Assembly: GCA_944367465.1 (NCBI GenBank)
Contig: CALVWO010000004.1
Span: forward strand, 1 to 49,190
Direction: 5' to 3'
Length of the DNA stretch: 49,190 nt
Source: an uncultured Clostridia bacterium
Lineage (GTDB): Bacteria > Bacillota > Clostridia > Christensenellales > Borkfalkiaceae
Position 1 is the stretch's first letter. Each line of letters opens with the position of its first letter. The notes under the pieces were generated by a model, which was not told the DNA's origin, did no database searches, and saw only the letters and a list, made by a program, of their open reading frames with translations. This document shows positions 36,033-43,897 of the stretch, in pieces. The position numbers and the translations under genes were made by a program.

Positions 36033-37342
36033 AGTGTATTCTCCTTGACTGTTCCGTATAAATCGTAGGCGTCCGCCCTTTCGATATCCACCTCGTACAC
36101 TTTTCCCGTCTCCGCGCGCGGAGCGGTGAAATAGACGCAGCCGTCGATCTCGTATGCCTGGAAGGGCGCCCTGCCGACGAAACACGATCTTTCGTAATCG
36201 ATGCCGTCGCAGAGCACGCGGATGCGTTTGCCGGCATACTCCCGCAGGCGCGCGGCGGAGATCGCCTGCTGCATGCGGTAGAGCGCGCGCACCCGCCGTT
36301 CCTTCACACGGGCGGGCACCTGCCCTTTGAGCCGATAGGCGGGCGTATCCGGTTCGCGCGAGTAGGCGAAAAATCCGCAGTTTTCGAACTTCGCCTCTTC
36401 GAGGAAGGCTTTGAGCGCCTCGTGTTCCTCCTCCGTCTCCGTGGGGAATCCCGCGATGAAGGTGGTGCGCACGGCGATGCCCGGGATCTCCTTCCGCAGT
36501 TTTTGCAGGAGCGCCAGATACTCCGCGCGGCTCCCCCGCCGCCCCATGAGTTTGAGGATGCGATCCTCGCTGTGCTGGAGCGGGATATCGAGATATTTCA
36601 GGATCTTCGGATTATCGCGCACTTCGGCGATGAGTGCGTCCGTGACCACTTCCGGATAACAGTATAACAGACGAATATGACATATATTGTCCAGTTCAGA
36701 AATTTTTTTCAGAAGTTCGACAAATTTATTTTCGCCCGTATCCTCGCCGTAGCGGGTGGTATCCTGCGCGACGAGCACAAGTTCCTGCGTCTCGCCGAGG
36801 CTCTTCGCTTCGGCGACGAGCTCCTCCATGGGATAGGAACGGTACTTTCCCCTGATCCTGGGGATAAGGCAGTAAGTGCAGTGGTTGAAACAGCCGTCCG
36901 CGATCTTCAGGTATTTGAGATGGGGCGGCGTGGTGATCACGCGGTCGCTCCCCTCCCTGCCCGTATGCACGGCGTTGACGCGTTCGCCCGCATAGGCGCG
37001 TTCGAGCGCGGGAAAGAGCTCGGAGCAATCGGAGACGCCCAGAAAGACGTCCCCCTCCGTGAGAGCGGGAAAGAGTTCCGCGATATATTTTTCGGGCAGG
37101 CAGCCGGTGACGACGATCTTTTCCAGCACGCCGCCGCGGTGGGCGTTGCCCTCGATCACGGCGTCGATCGCCTCTTTGCGGGAGGCGTTCAGAAAGGCGC
37201 AGGTGTTCACGACGAGCACCTGCGCCTTTTCGATGTCGTCCGTGATCTCGCAGCCGTGGCGCCTGATCTCCCCGAGGATGCGCTCGCCGTCCACGCGGTT
37301 CTTATCGCATCCGAGGCTGATCATGCCGAACGTTTTTTTCAT
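36029..37342 (-). CDS. rimO: ribosomal protein S12 methylthiotransferase
   Basis: Radical-SAM enzyme that methylthiolates an Asp of ribosomal protein S12; the target region of S12 (KDLPG block) is encoded at the left edge of this window. 437 residues: N-terminal cluster ligands in SLGCDKNRVD, VNTCAF and TGCLPEKY; radical-SAM motif CFNHCTYC with PRIRGKYRS; C-terminal TRAM-like domain (CDGIDYERSCFVGRAPFQ). The choice of RimO over MiaB rests on SLGCDKNRVD. It overlaps ftsK by one base. Confidence 0.95.
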   Translation of the reverse strand: MKKTFGMISLGCDKNRVDGERILGEIRRHGCEITDDIEKAQVLVVNTCAFLNASRKEAIDAVIEGNAHRGGVLEKIVVTGCLPEKYIAELFPALTEGDVFLGVSDCSELFPALERAYAGERVNAVHTGREGSDRVITTPPHLKYLKIADGCFNHCTYCLIPRIRGKYRSYPMEELVAEAKSLGETQELVLVAQDTTRYGEDTGENKFVELLKKISELDNICHIRLLYCYPEVVTDALIAEVRDNPKILKYLDIPLQHSEDRILKLMGRRGSRAEYLALLQKLRKEIPGIAVRTTFIAGFPTETEEEHEALKAFLEEAKFENCGFFAYSREPDTPAYRLKGQVPARVKERRVRALYRMQQAISAARLREYAGKRIRVLCDGIDYERSCFVGRAPFQAYEIDGCVYFTAPRAETGKVYEVDIERADAYDLYGTVKENTL

Positions 37343-40300
37343 CAGTCCAGATCTCCGTATTTTGCCTCAAAATCTTCCTTGGAAAGGAGCACCGTGCGCG
37401 CCTTCGCCTTGCCGTCGAACGCCGAGATGTAGCCCATGAGCTCCATCCATTCGATGATCTTGCCCGCGTGGTTGTAGCCGACCGAGCATTTGCGCTGAAT
37501 GAGCGAGATGGACGCCTGCCCGAGCTTGACGACGATGGCGAGCGCCTTGATGTACTGCGGATCGACGGAGCTGTCGTCCGCGTCCTCTCCCCCGCCGCCC
37601 GCGCTGCCGCTCTCTTCGCGGTTGATGAAGTCGGCGACGTTTTCGTCGAAATACGCCTCATTGTGCGCCTTGATATCTTCAATGATCTTCTGCACTTCGT
37701 CAGAGCCGACGAACGCGCCCTGCACGCGGACGCAGTCGAACATGCCCTCGGTGCGGTAGAGCATATCGCCGTTGCCGAGGAGCTTCTGCGCGCCCGATTC
37801 ATCGAGAATGGTGCGCGAGTCGACTTCCTGGATGACGCGGAATGCAAGACGGGTGGGCAGGTTGCCCTTGATGACGCCCGTGATGACGTCGACGGAGGGG
37901 CGCTGCGTGGCGATGACGAGGTGCATGCCCGCGGCGCGCGCCTTCTGCGAAAGGCGCTGGATGCGCTCTTCGATCTCCTTCTTGGCGACCGACATGAGGT
38001 CTGCGAGCTCGTCCACGACGATGACGATCTTGGGGAGTTTCTCCTCGTCCTCGGTGAGCGAACGGTTATATTCGTCGATGTTGTGTACGTTGATGCCGCT
38101 GCGCGTCTTATTCTGGAAGAGCGTATAGCGGCGCTCCTGCTCCTTGAGCGCCCAGTTGAGGGCGGAGATCGCCTTCTGCGCGTCGGAAATGATCTCGTTG
38201 ATCATGAGGTGCGGCAGGCCGTCGAACACGGCGAACTCCACCTTCTTGGGATCGATGAGGATGAGGCGGAGCTCTTCGGGCGAATAGCGGCAGATGAGGC
38301 TGATGAGCATGGAGTTGAGGCAGACCGACTTACCGGAGCCCGTGGCGCCCGCGACGAGCAGATGCTTCATCTTGACGATGTTGCCGCATACGTTGCGCCC
38401 CTCGACGTCCTTGCCCATGGCGAACATGAGAGAATTCGGTTTGGCGTTGACGTACTCGTCCGCCTGCATGACCGACTTGAGCCCCACCGTCGCGCGGCGG
38501 GAGTTGGGGACTTCGATGGAGACGGCGCCCGCCTCGGAGTTGGAATAGATATTCACGCCGTCGCGCGCGTGCAGACGCATTGCGATCTCCGTGTCGCGCT
38601 TGATGACGGTGTTTACCGTGACGTTGCGAGGGATATCGATATCGTAACGGGTGACGGCGGAACCGACGGTCACCTTGACGACCTCTGCGTCCACACGGAA
38701 GGCGCTCAGCGTTTCGACGATGATGGCGGAGTTCTGATCGATCTCCTCCTGCGAGACGCTCGGCTTTTCCTGATAGGTGACGAGGCTCTCGAGGCTGGGA
38801 CGCACATACGCCTTATAGACGTGTTTTTTGGGTGCGGGCGCAGGTTCGCTCTCGTTCGCGGCGGGCGTTGCGGGAACGCGGGACGCGCGTTCCGCAGGCG
38901 CGCGCTCCGTCCGTTCGGCGAGCGCACGGCCGTCGTCGCGCGGGCTGCGCGCGGGCAGCGCGGATGCGCCGTCGTCTTCGAGATAGTTCGCATCGTCCAT
39001 CTCCGCGTCGTCGTCATCGTCGAGCAGATCCGCCGCCGAACGCATGGCGGGCGCGTCGTACACGCGGCTGCGTGCGGGCGGTCCCTCTGCGGGCGGCTCT
39101 TCCGCAGGTTCCTCCGCGGGCGGGACAAAACGATCGCGCGCGGGCGGAACGTCGGGAATATCGCGCGGGGCGGGCGTATCGGAGATGCGGATGCGCTCCT
39201 CCACCGGACGGGAGAACACGCTGCGGAACTCCTCGCGCGTCATGGGCGGGAGATCCTCGGGCGCGGGGACGTCCTCGACGGGTTCCGCGGGCTCCTCTTC
39301 GGGCTCTTCGCGGCGGACGGCGCTCTCCTCGCCGTAGACGGGACGGACGGGCGTGCGGGGCTCCTCATAAGCGGGGCGCGCAGGCTCCGCGCGGTAGCTC
39401 GGGCGCACGGGCGTATCGAGCTCCGCGGGCGCCTCGTACGTGGGGCGCGCAGGTTCCTCTTCGGGCTCCGCGGGCGCTTCCGCCGCTGCGGCGGGCGCCT
39501 CGTAATCGTTGACGTTGGGCTCGGAGCTGAACGTCTCTTCATAATCGTCCAGCTCGTCGGCATACGGTACGTCGTTGGAATAGTAATCGTGCTTTTCCGC
39601 CGCGGACTGCGCGGGCGCGCGGTAGGAAGGCGACTGCGGATAGTTGAAGTCGTCCTCGGCGGGTTCCGCGGGACGCTCGACGGTGACGCGGCGCGGCATG
39701 GCGGGACGCGACTCCTCGGCGCGCGCGGTGTACGCCTCGGAATAGCGCGGCGGCTGTCCGGACGCGCGGGAAACGTCCTGCGCGGGCTGCGCGGTCTGTG
39801 CGGTCTGAGAAGGCTCGTCCTGCACGGGCGTCACGCTCGAACGGCGCGGATAGGTGTTGAAACGCGAATCGCGGTCGAAAATAAGATTGTTCTTATAGCT
39901 GCTCGCGGGATCGCTCCTGAAGAGGATATCGCGGCTGCTCTGCGGCGGCTCGCCCGCCTTGGGCGACTCCGTGCGGACGGGCTGACGATACGCCTGCGCA
40001 GGCTGCGTATAGGGCGAGGGCGCCGTGCGGTAGACGGGCTGCTGCGCCGCCGGGGCGTTTGCCGGCTGAGCGGGCGCGGCATTGCGCGCATAAGCGCCCG
40101 GCGCCTGCACGTTCTGCGCATACACGGGCGCGGCGGGCGCGCCGTAGGCGGGGCGCCCCTCCTCGGAAAGCGCCGCCGTACGGGCGGGCGCGGGGATATC
40201 GTCGTAAGGGACGGGCGCATTTTCCGCGGGCGTCTTATCCTCTGCGCGCTTGCGCGGCGCGGAACGGAAGACCACCCTTCTGAGCGGCGTGCCCATGGCG

Positions 40301-40821
40301 ATCCAGAAGAGCACGGCTGCGAGCAGGATGGCGAACAGAACATAGGCTCCCGCCGCGGAGAGAAGCGCGCGGACGGGATAGGCGACGAGCCCGAACAGGA
40401 CGCCCCCGCCCGTGCCGTTCAGCGCGCTCTCGGACGCCGCCGACCAGCAGCCGCCGAGATAGCTCCCGTACCCGTTCCCGAAAAAGCGTTCCGCCGTTGC
40501 GGTATGCACGATGAAAAACACCGCGACGAGCAGAAGGACGCATTTGACCACCCATGCGGCGGGGAAATACCGTTTCCCGGAGATGAGCGCAACGGACGCA
40601 TAGATGCAGAGGATGAGGAGCGGATAGACGAAAAACCCGCAGAATCCCACGAAAAAGGACGTGATCGCCACGCCGATGTCGCCGAACACATACCGCCCCG
40701 TGACCGCGATGAAAAAGATGATCACGCTGAACAGCAGCAGGGTCATCCCCACCGTTTCGCGTGTGAAAAGGGCGTTCTTTCCCTTGTTTTCCTTGTTGTC
40801 TCCGCGCCCGACTCCGTTCAA
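37342..40821 (-). CDS. ftsK: FtsK/SpoIIIE DNA translocase with a very long disordered linker
   Basis: Pumps DNA through the closing septum. 1,159 residues. About 20-190 has four or five membrane helices (LLLFSVIIFFIAVTG, VYPLLILCIYASVAL, VKCVLLLVAVFFIV, YVLFAILLAAVLFWIAM). About 190-670 is a low-complexity Pro/Ala/Glu/Arg linker, roughly 470 residues. The motor has Walker A GATGSGKSVCLNS, Walker B IVVDELADLM and TQRPSVDVITG; the C-terminal winged helix carries QASISLIQRKCSVGYNHAG. The start is TTG with GGAGG 5 bp upstream. It leads the rimO-pgsA-cinA-recA-nadE-bglA unit. The linker reads well in the antisense direction only by composition. Confidence 0.95.
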   Translation of the reverse strand: MNGVGRGDNKENKGKNALFTRETVGMTLLLFSVIIFFIAVTGRYVFGDIGVAITSFFVGFCGFFVYPLLILCIYASVALISGKRYFPAAWVVKCVLLLVAVFFIVHTATAERFFGNGYGSYLGGCWSAASESALNGTGGGVLFGLVAYPVRALLSAAGAYVLFAILLAAVLFWIAMGTPLRRVVFRSAPRKRAEDKTPAENAPVPYDDIPAPARTAALSEEGRPAYGAPAAPVYAQNVQAPGAYARNAAPAQPANAPAAQQPVYRTAPSPYTQPAQAYRQPVRTESPKAGEPPQSSRDILFRSDPASSYKNNLIFDRDSRFNTYPRRSSVTPVQDEPSQTAQTAQPAQDVSRASGQPPRYSEAYTARAEESRPAMPRRVTVERPAEPAEDDFNYPQSPSYRAPAQSAAEKHDYYSNDVPYADELDDYEETFSSEPNVNDYEAPAAAAEAPAEPEEEPARPTYEAPAELDTPVRPSYRAEPARPAYEEPRTPVRPVYGEESAVRREEPEEEPAEPVEDVPAPEDLPPMTREEFRSVFSRPVEERIRISDTPAPRDIPDVPPARDRFVPPAEEPAEEPPAEGPPARSRVYDAPAMRSAADLLDDDDDAEMDDANYLEDDGASALPARSPRDDGRALAERTERAPAERASRVPATPAANESEPAPAPKKHVYKAYVRPSLESLVTYQEKPSVSQEEIDQNSAIIVETLSAFRVDAEVVKVTVGSAVTRYDIDIPRNVTVNTVIKRDTEIAMRLHARDGVNIYSNSEAGAVSIEVPNSRRATVGLKSVMQADEYVNAKPNSLMFAMGKDVEGRNVCGNIVKMKHLLVAGATGSGKSVCLNSMLISLICRYSPEELRLILIDPKKVEFAVFDGLPHLMINEIISDAQKAISALNWALKEQERRYTLFQNKTRSGINVHNIDEYNRSLTEDEEKLPKIVIVVDELADLMSVAKKEIEERIQRLSQKARAAGMHLVIATQRPSVDVITGVIKGNLPTRLAFRVIQEVDSRTILDESGAQKLLGNGDMLYRTEGMFDCVRVQGAFVGSDEVQKIIEDIKAHNEAYFDENVADFINREESGSAGGGGEDADDSSVDPQYIKALAIVVKLGQASISLIQRKCSVGYNHAGKIIEWMELMGYISAFDGKAKARTVLLSKEDFEAKYGDLD

Positions 40822-40895
40822 AACAGCCTCCGTATCGCTCCCCTACGGGGAGCGCTCTCAAAATCTTTTTTATTCAGGATACAAACTCATTATAT

Positions 40896-40924
40896 AGTAT
40901 AACATCTTCGCACGGATTTTTCAA
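40896..40924 (-). promoter_or_regulatory. sigma-A promoter of the ftsK-to-bglA unit
   Basis: TTGAAA (40919-40924), 17 bp, TATACT (40896-40901); a TATAAT-like hexamer lies 5 bp further on. Confidence 0.8.
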
Positions 40925-41059
40925 CGATATTGGGGAGGATTTTTGCATTTTTTTGTACAGCGGTGCGCCGCGGAAAACACCGCGTTCCCGCAAAAACGGG
41001 GCTGCCATGCCCGCCCCGGCGAAAAATCTGCCCACCATGTCTGGGGGCGGCACACAAAA

Positions 41060-41094
41060 CGCCCGCCCCGCCGCACAGAGCGGCGGGGCGGGCG
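41060..41094 (-). terminator. rho-independent terminator of spo0A
   Basis: CGCCCGCCCCGCCGC pairs perfectly with GCGGCGGGGCGGGCG (15 bp), followed on the minus strand by TTTTGTG. The remaining intergenic 40925-41059 shows nothing else. Confidence 0.85.
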
Positions 41095-41114
41095 CGTCCC
41101 CTTTTTCAGTTCCG

Positions 41115-41867
41115 TCACACCATGTTCTCGAGGATGAGCTTATCCGCGACGAGCGCGATGAACTCGCTGTTCGTGGGCTTTTCCGTTCCGATGTAGACGC
41201 GTGCGCCGAAGATGGCGTTCACCGCGTCGATGCGCCCGCGGTTCCAGGCGACCTCGATGGCGTGACGGATGGCGCGCTCTACCTTGCTGGCGGACGTGGA
41301 AAACTTTTCGGCGATGACGGGATAGAGCCCCTTCGTGACGTTGCCCATGATGTGAGGATCGGCGACCGCCATTTTGATCCCCTCCCTGAGATAGTTGTAT
41401 CCCTTGATGTGCGGCGGGATCCCGATGGAGATGAATATATTACTGATGCGCTCGTCGAGAGATCCCGCACGCTTGCGCTCGAGCTTGTCGCGCACGGGCG
41501 CGGGCGCCTCCTCCGAGACCTCCGCGACGCGCTCCTCCACGATCGCCGCGGAGACGGGCTTTACAAGGTAATACCGCGCGCCCAGCGCGATGGCGCGGTT
41601 GATGATCTTATCGTCCGTAAAGTTGCCGAGCACGATAAAATCCGCCTTGCTCCCCGATTTTCTGGCGCGCTCCATGACGGTGAATCCGTCGAGCGTGGTC
41701 AGGAGCAGGCTCGTGACCACCACCGCGGGCGAACACTTTTCGAGGAGCGCGAGCCCTTCGCCGCCGTCTCCCGTGACCCCGCATACGTCGTACCCCGCCT
41801 TCCCGAAATGCGCCGCAAGCTCTGCCGCAAACGTCTCGTTGCTCTCCAGAATGAGAACCTTTTTCAT
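41115..41867 (-). CDS. spo0A: Spo0A-type response regulator with a non-canonical receiver
   Basis: Spo0A is the master regulator of sporulation entry. 250 residues. The DNA-binding domain (about 135-250) is highly conserved: IPPHIKGYNYLREGIKMA, KGLYPVIAEKFSTSASKVE, RAIRHAIEVAWNRG and KPTNSEFIALVADKL. The receiver (1-115) keeps its length, the LDG turn and K102, but the phospho-acceptor is Ser53 (VVVTSLLLTTLDG aligned with VLVLDIIMPHLDG), the acidic pair is E8-S9 instead of Asp-Asp, and the switch Thr is G80. Aspartyl phosphorylation as in Bacillus is therefore not possible. The protein may be constitutively active or respond to something else. Own promoter, terminator and upstream 0A boxes. 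Confidence 0.93.
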   Translation of the reverse strand: MKKVLILESNETFAAELAAHFGKAGYDVCGVTGDGGEGLALLEKCSPAVVVTSLLLTTLDGFTVMERARKSGSKADFIVLGNFTDDKIINRAIALGARYYLVKPVSAAIVEERVAEVSEEAPAPVRDKLERKRAGSLDERISNIFISIGIPPHIKGYNYLREGIKMAVADPHIMGNVTKGLYPVIAEKFSTSASKVERAIRHAIEVAWNRGRIDAVNAIFGARVYIGTEKPTNSEFIALVADKLILENMV

Positions 41868-41899
41868 GCTATATTCCCTCCGAACACAATTGTAAGCGC

Positions 41900-41928
41900 A
41901 TTATAAAACACATTTTCGGTTTTGTAAA
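41900..41928 (-). promoter_or_regulatory. sigma-A promoter of spo0A
   Basis: TTTACA (41923-41928), 17 bp, TATAAT (41900-41905), with GGAGGG just before the ATG. Confidence 0.85.
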
Positions 41929-41988
41929 GTCATTTTTGTACAAAATTCAAAGAATTATTTACGAAATTCATATAATTTTGTTCAAAAA

Positions 41989-42011
41989 TGTCGAAGCGAC
42001 AGATTTCGACA
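41989..42011. promoter_or_regulatory. inverted pair of 0A boxes upstream of spo0A
   Basis: TGTCGAA (41989-41995) and TTCGACA (42005-42011) are two exact 7/7 copies of the Spo0A-binding heptamer in inverted orientation, 16 bp centre to centre. They lie about 100 bp upstream of the predicted spo0A start, which suggests autoregulation. Confidence 0.7.
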
Positions 42012-42061
42012 CATTTCGCCGCGGAAAAGACCCGCCCGGCTCGAATTTTCCCGTTATTTTC

Positions 42062-42116
42062 CGCAGCCCCGCGGGGCGGGCGGACGGAGCGCGTCCGCAC
42101 GCCCCGCGGGGCTGCG
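42062..42116. other. 55-bp near-perfect palindrome between the ABC-F gene and spo0A
   Basis: 42062-42078 pairs with 42100-42116 (17 bp, containing CCCCGCGGGG), and after one mismatch 42080-42086 pairs with 42092-42098 (7 bp), loop 5 nt. It lies 22 bp downstream (in minus-strand terms) of the ABC-F terminator and 50 bp upstream of the 0A boxes. Confidence 0.75.
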
Positions 42117-42137
42117 CCCGCCCTGGAATTTCCACGC

Positions 42138-42168
42138 AAAAAGCCCCCTCGGGGATTCCCGAGGGGGC
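42138..42168 (-). terminator. rho-independent terminator of the ABC-F gene
   Basis: GCCCCCTCGGG pairs with CCCGAGGGGGC (11 bp, loop GATT), followed on the minus strand by TTTTT. Confidence 0.92.
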
Positions 42169-42183
42169 GGACGCGGTACGGCG

Positions 42184-43761
42184 TTATACGTTCATGCTCT
42201 CGACGTATTCGTCGAAGGTGACGTTCTTATCGTACGTCTTGGTACCGTCGAGCACGATGATGCGGTTGCAGACGGTGTTCATGAGCTCCTGGTCGTGCGA
42301 GGTGAGCAGCATGCAGCCCTTGAACGCGGTGAGCCCGTTGTTGAGCGAGGTGATGGATTCAAGGTCGAGATGGTTGGTGGGTTCGTCGAAGATGAGGAAG
42401 TTCCCGCCTTCGAGCATCATTTTGGCGAGCATGCAGCGCACCTTCTCGCCGCCCGAGAGCACCTTCGCCTCTTTGAGCGCCTCTTCGCCCGAGAAGAGCA
42501 TGCGCCCCAGCCAGCCGCGCAGGTACTCCTCGTAATGATCCTTTGAGAACTGCGAGAGCCACTGAACGAGCGTGAGGGAGCACCCTGCAAAATATTCGTC
42601 GTTATTCTGCGGGAAGTAGGAGGCGGAGATGGTCTTGCCCCACTTGACCGTGCCCGCGTCGGGCTCCGCCTTGCCCATGAGAATATCGTACAACATGGTG
42701 ACGGAAGTGGATTTATCGCAGAGGATGCCGATCTTATCCCCCTTCTGCACGGTGAACGAGACGTTTTCGAAATACCCCTCCTTCGTCAGCCCCTCCACGG
42801 CGAGGATATCGTTGCCGATCTCGCGCTCGAATTTGAAATCGATGAAGGGATACTTGCGCAGCGAGGGCTTGAAGTCGGAGATGGTGAGTTTTTCGAGCTC
42901 CTTTTTCCGCGAAGTCGCCTGGCGGGATTTGCTCGCGTTCGCCGCAAAGCGCGCGATGAACTCTTTGAGCTCGGCGGCGCGCTGCTCCGCCTTCTTGTTG
43001 GCGTCGCGCTGCTGACGGGCAAGGAGCTGCGACGTCTGGTACCAGAAGTCGTAGTTGCCGAGGAAGAGATTGATCTTGCCGAAGTCTACGTCGCAGATAT
43101 GCGTGCAGACCTTGTTGAGGAAGTGGCGGTTGTGCGAGACGATGATGATGGTGTTCTCAAAATCGAGCAGATAATTTTCCAGCCAGCGCACCGTCTTCAA
43201 GTCGAGGTGGTTGGTGGGCTCGTCCAGAAGGAGCACGTCGGGATTGCCGAAGAGCGCCTGCGCGAGGAGCACGCGCACCTTCTGCTTGGCGTCGAGATCG
43301 CCCATGCGCATCTGATGATATTCGGAGGGGATATCGAGCTCGTTCAGGAGCGTCTCCGCCTCGCTTTCCGCCTCCCAGCCGCCGAGTTCGGCGAACTCCG
43401 CCTCGAGTTCGGAGGCGCGCACGCCGTCCTCCTCGGTGAAGTCGGTATGCGCGTAGAGCGCGTCCTTCTCGTCCATGATCTGCACCAGCCGCTTATGCCC
43501 GAGCATGACGGTGCGCAGCACCGTTTCGGCGTCGTACTTGTTCTGATCCTGCGCGAGCACCGACATGCGCTCGTTCTTATCGAGAGAGACCTCGCCTTTG
43601 TTCGGCTCGATCTCGCCCGAAAGCACCTTCAGAAAGGTGGACTTGCCCGCGCCGTTCGCGCCGATGATGCCGTAGCAGTTGCCCTTCGTAAATTTTAAGT
43701 TGACATCTTCGAACAGTTTTTTGCTGCCGTACTGCAGACTGACTCCCGTGACCTGTAACAT
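42184..43761 (-). CDS. ABC-F family ATPase (YkpA/YbiT-like)
   Basis: A soluble twin-ATPase that acts on the ribosome; no membrane segments. 525 residues. First domain: intact Walker A GANGAGKST and Walker B VLLLDEPTNHLD, but its signature is LDAKQ instead of LSGGQ. Second domain: degenerate Walker A (GILCDKSTSVTML) but intact signature LSGGEK and Walker B FLIFDEPTNHLD. Since ATP sites form between Walker A of one half and the signature of the other, one site is canonical and one is degenerate. A similar asymmetry is, to my knowledge, usual in the YkpA-like branch. The linker (about 240-320) is charged and helical. Resistance function is not indicated. Confidence 0.92.
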   Translation of the reverse strand: MLQVTGVSLQYGSKKLFEDVNLKFTKGNCYGIIGANGAGKSTFLKVLSGEIEPNKGEVSLDKNERMSVLAQDQNKYDAETVLRTVMLGHKRLVQIMDEKDALYAHTDFTEEDGVRASELEAEFAELGGWEAESEAETLLNELDIPSEYHQMRMGDLDAKQKVRVLLAQALFGNPDVLLLDEPTNHLDLKTVRWLENYLLDFENTIIIVSHNRHFLNKVCTHICDVDFGKINLFLGNYDFWYQTSQLLARQQRDANKKAEQRAAELKEFIARFAANASKSRQATSRKKELEKLTISDFKPSLRKYPFIDFKFEREIGNDILAVEGLTKEGYFENVSFTVQKGDKIGILCDKSTSVTMLYDILMGKAEPDAGTVKWGKTISASYFPQNNDEYFAGCSLTLVQWLSQFSKDHYEEYLRGWLGRMLFSGEEALKEAKVLSGGEKVRCMLAKMMLEGGNFLIFDEPTNHLDLESITSLNNGLTAFKGCMLLTSHDQELMNTVCNRIIVLDGTKTYDKNVTFDEYVESMNV

Positions 43762-43799
43762 GAAGCTCTCCGTTTTCTTCGTTTTCTTTTCCGCTGGAA

Positions 43800-43828
43800 A
43801 TTATACCATATTTATGCCCGTTTATCAA
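43800..43828 (-). promoter_or_regulatory. sigma-A promoter of the ABC-F gene
   Basis: TTGATA (43823-43828), 17 bp, TATAAT (43800-43805). Confidence 0.87.
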
Positions 43829-43862
43829 ACAAAACGAACGCCTCCCGCGAAAATTCCCCCCA

Positions 43863-43891
43863 TTGACTTTCTGCAAAAGCCGTGCTATACT
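43863..43891 (+). promoter_or_regulatory. sigma-A promoter giving a probable leaderless mRNA
   Basis: TTGACT (43863-43868), 17 bp, TATACT (43886-43891). The ATG begins 7 bp after the -10 box, where transcription is expected to start. The intervening bases (TTCCCC) contain no ribosome binding site. Confidence 0.85.
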
Positions 43892-43897
43892 TTCCCC

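Noticed and set aside
36712-36722. 0A-box-like TTCGACA inside rimO
   Set aside because: It lies within coding sequence far from any promoter and is single; likely chance.
37468-40902. Long plus-strand open frame antisense to ftsK
   Set aside because: Composition artefact of the Pro/Ala/Arg-rich linker; no start signal and no family motif.
40925-41059. Possible small gene between ftsK and spo0A
   Set aside because: The open frames carry no start signal and run into the spo0A terminator hairpin.
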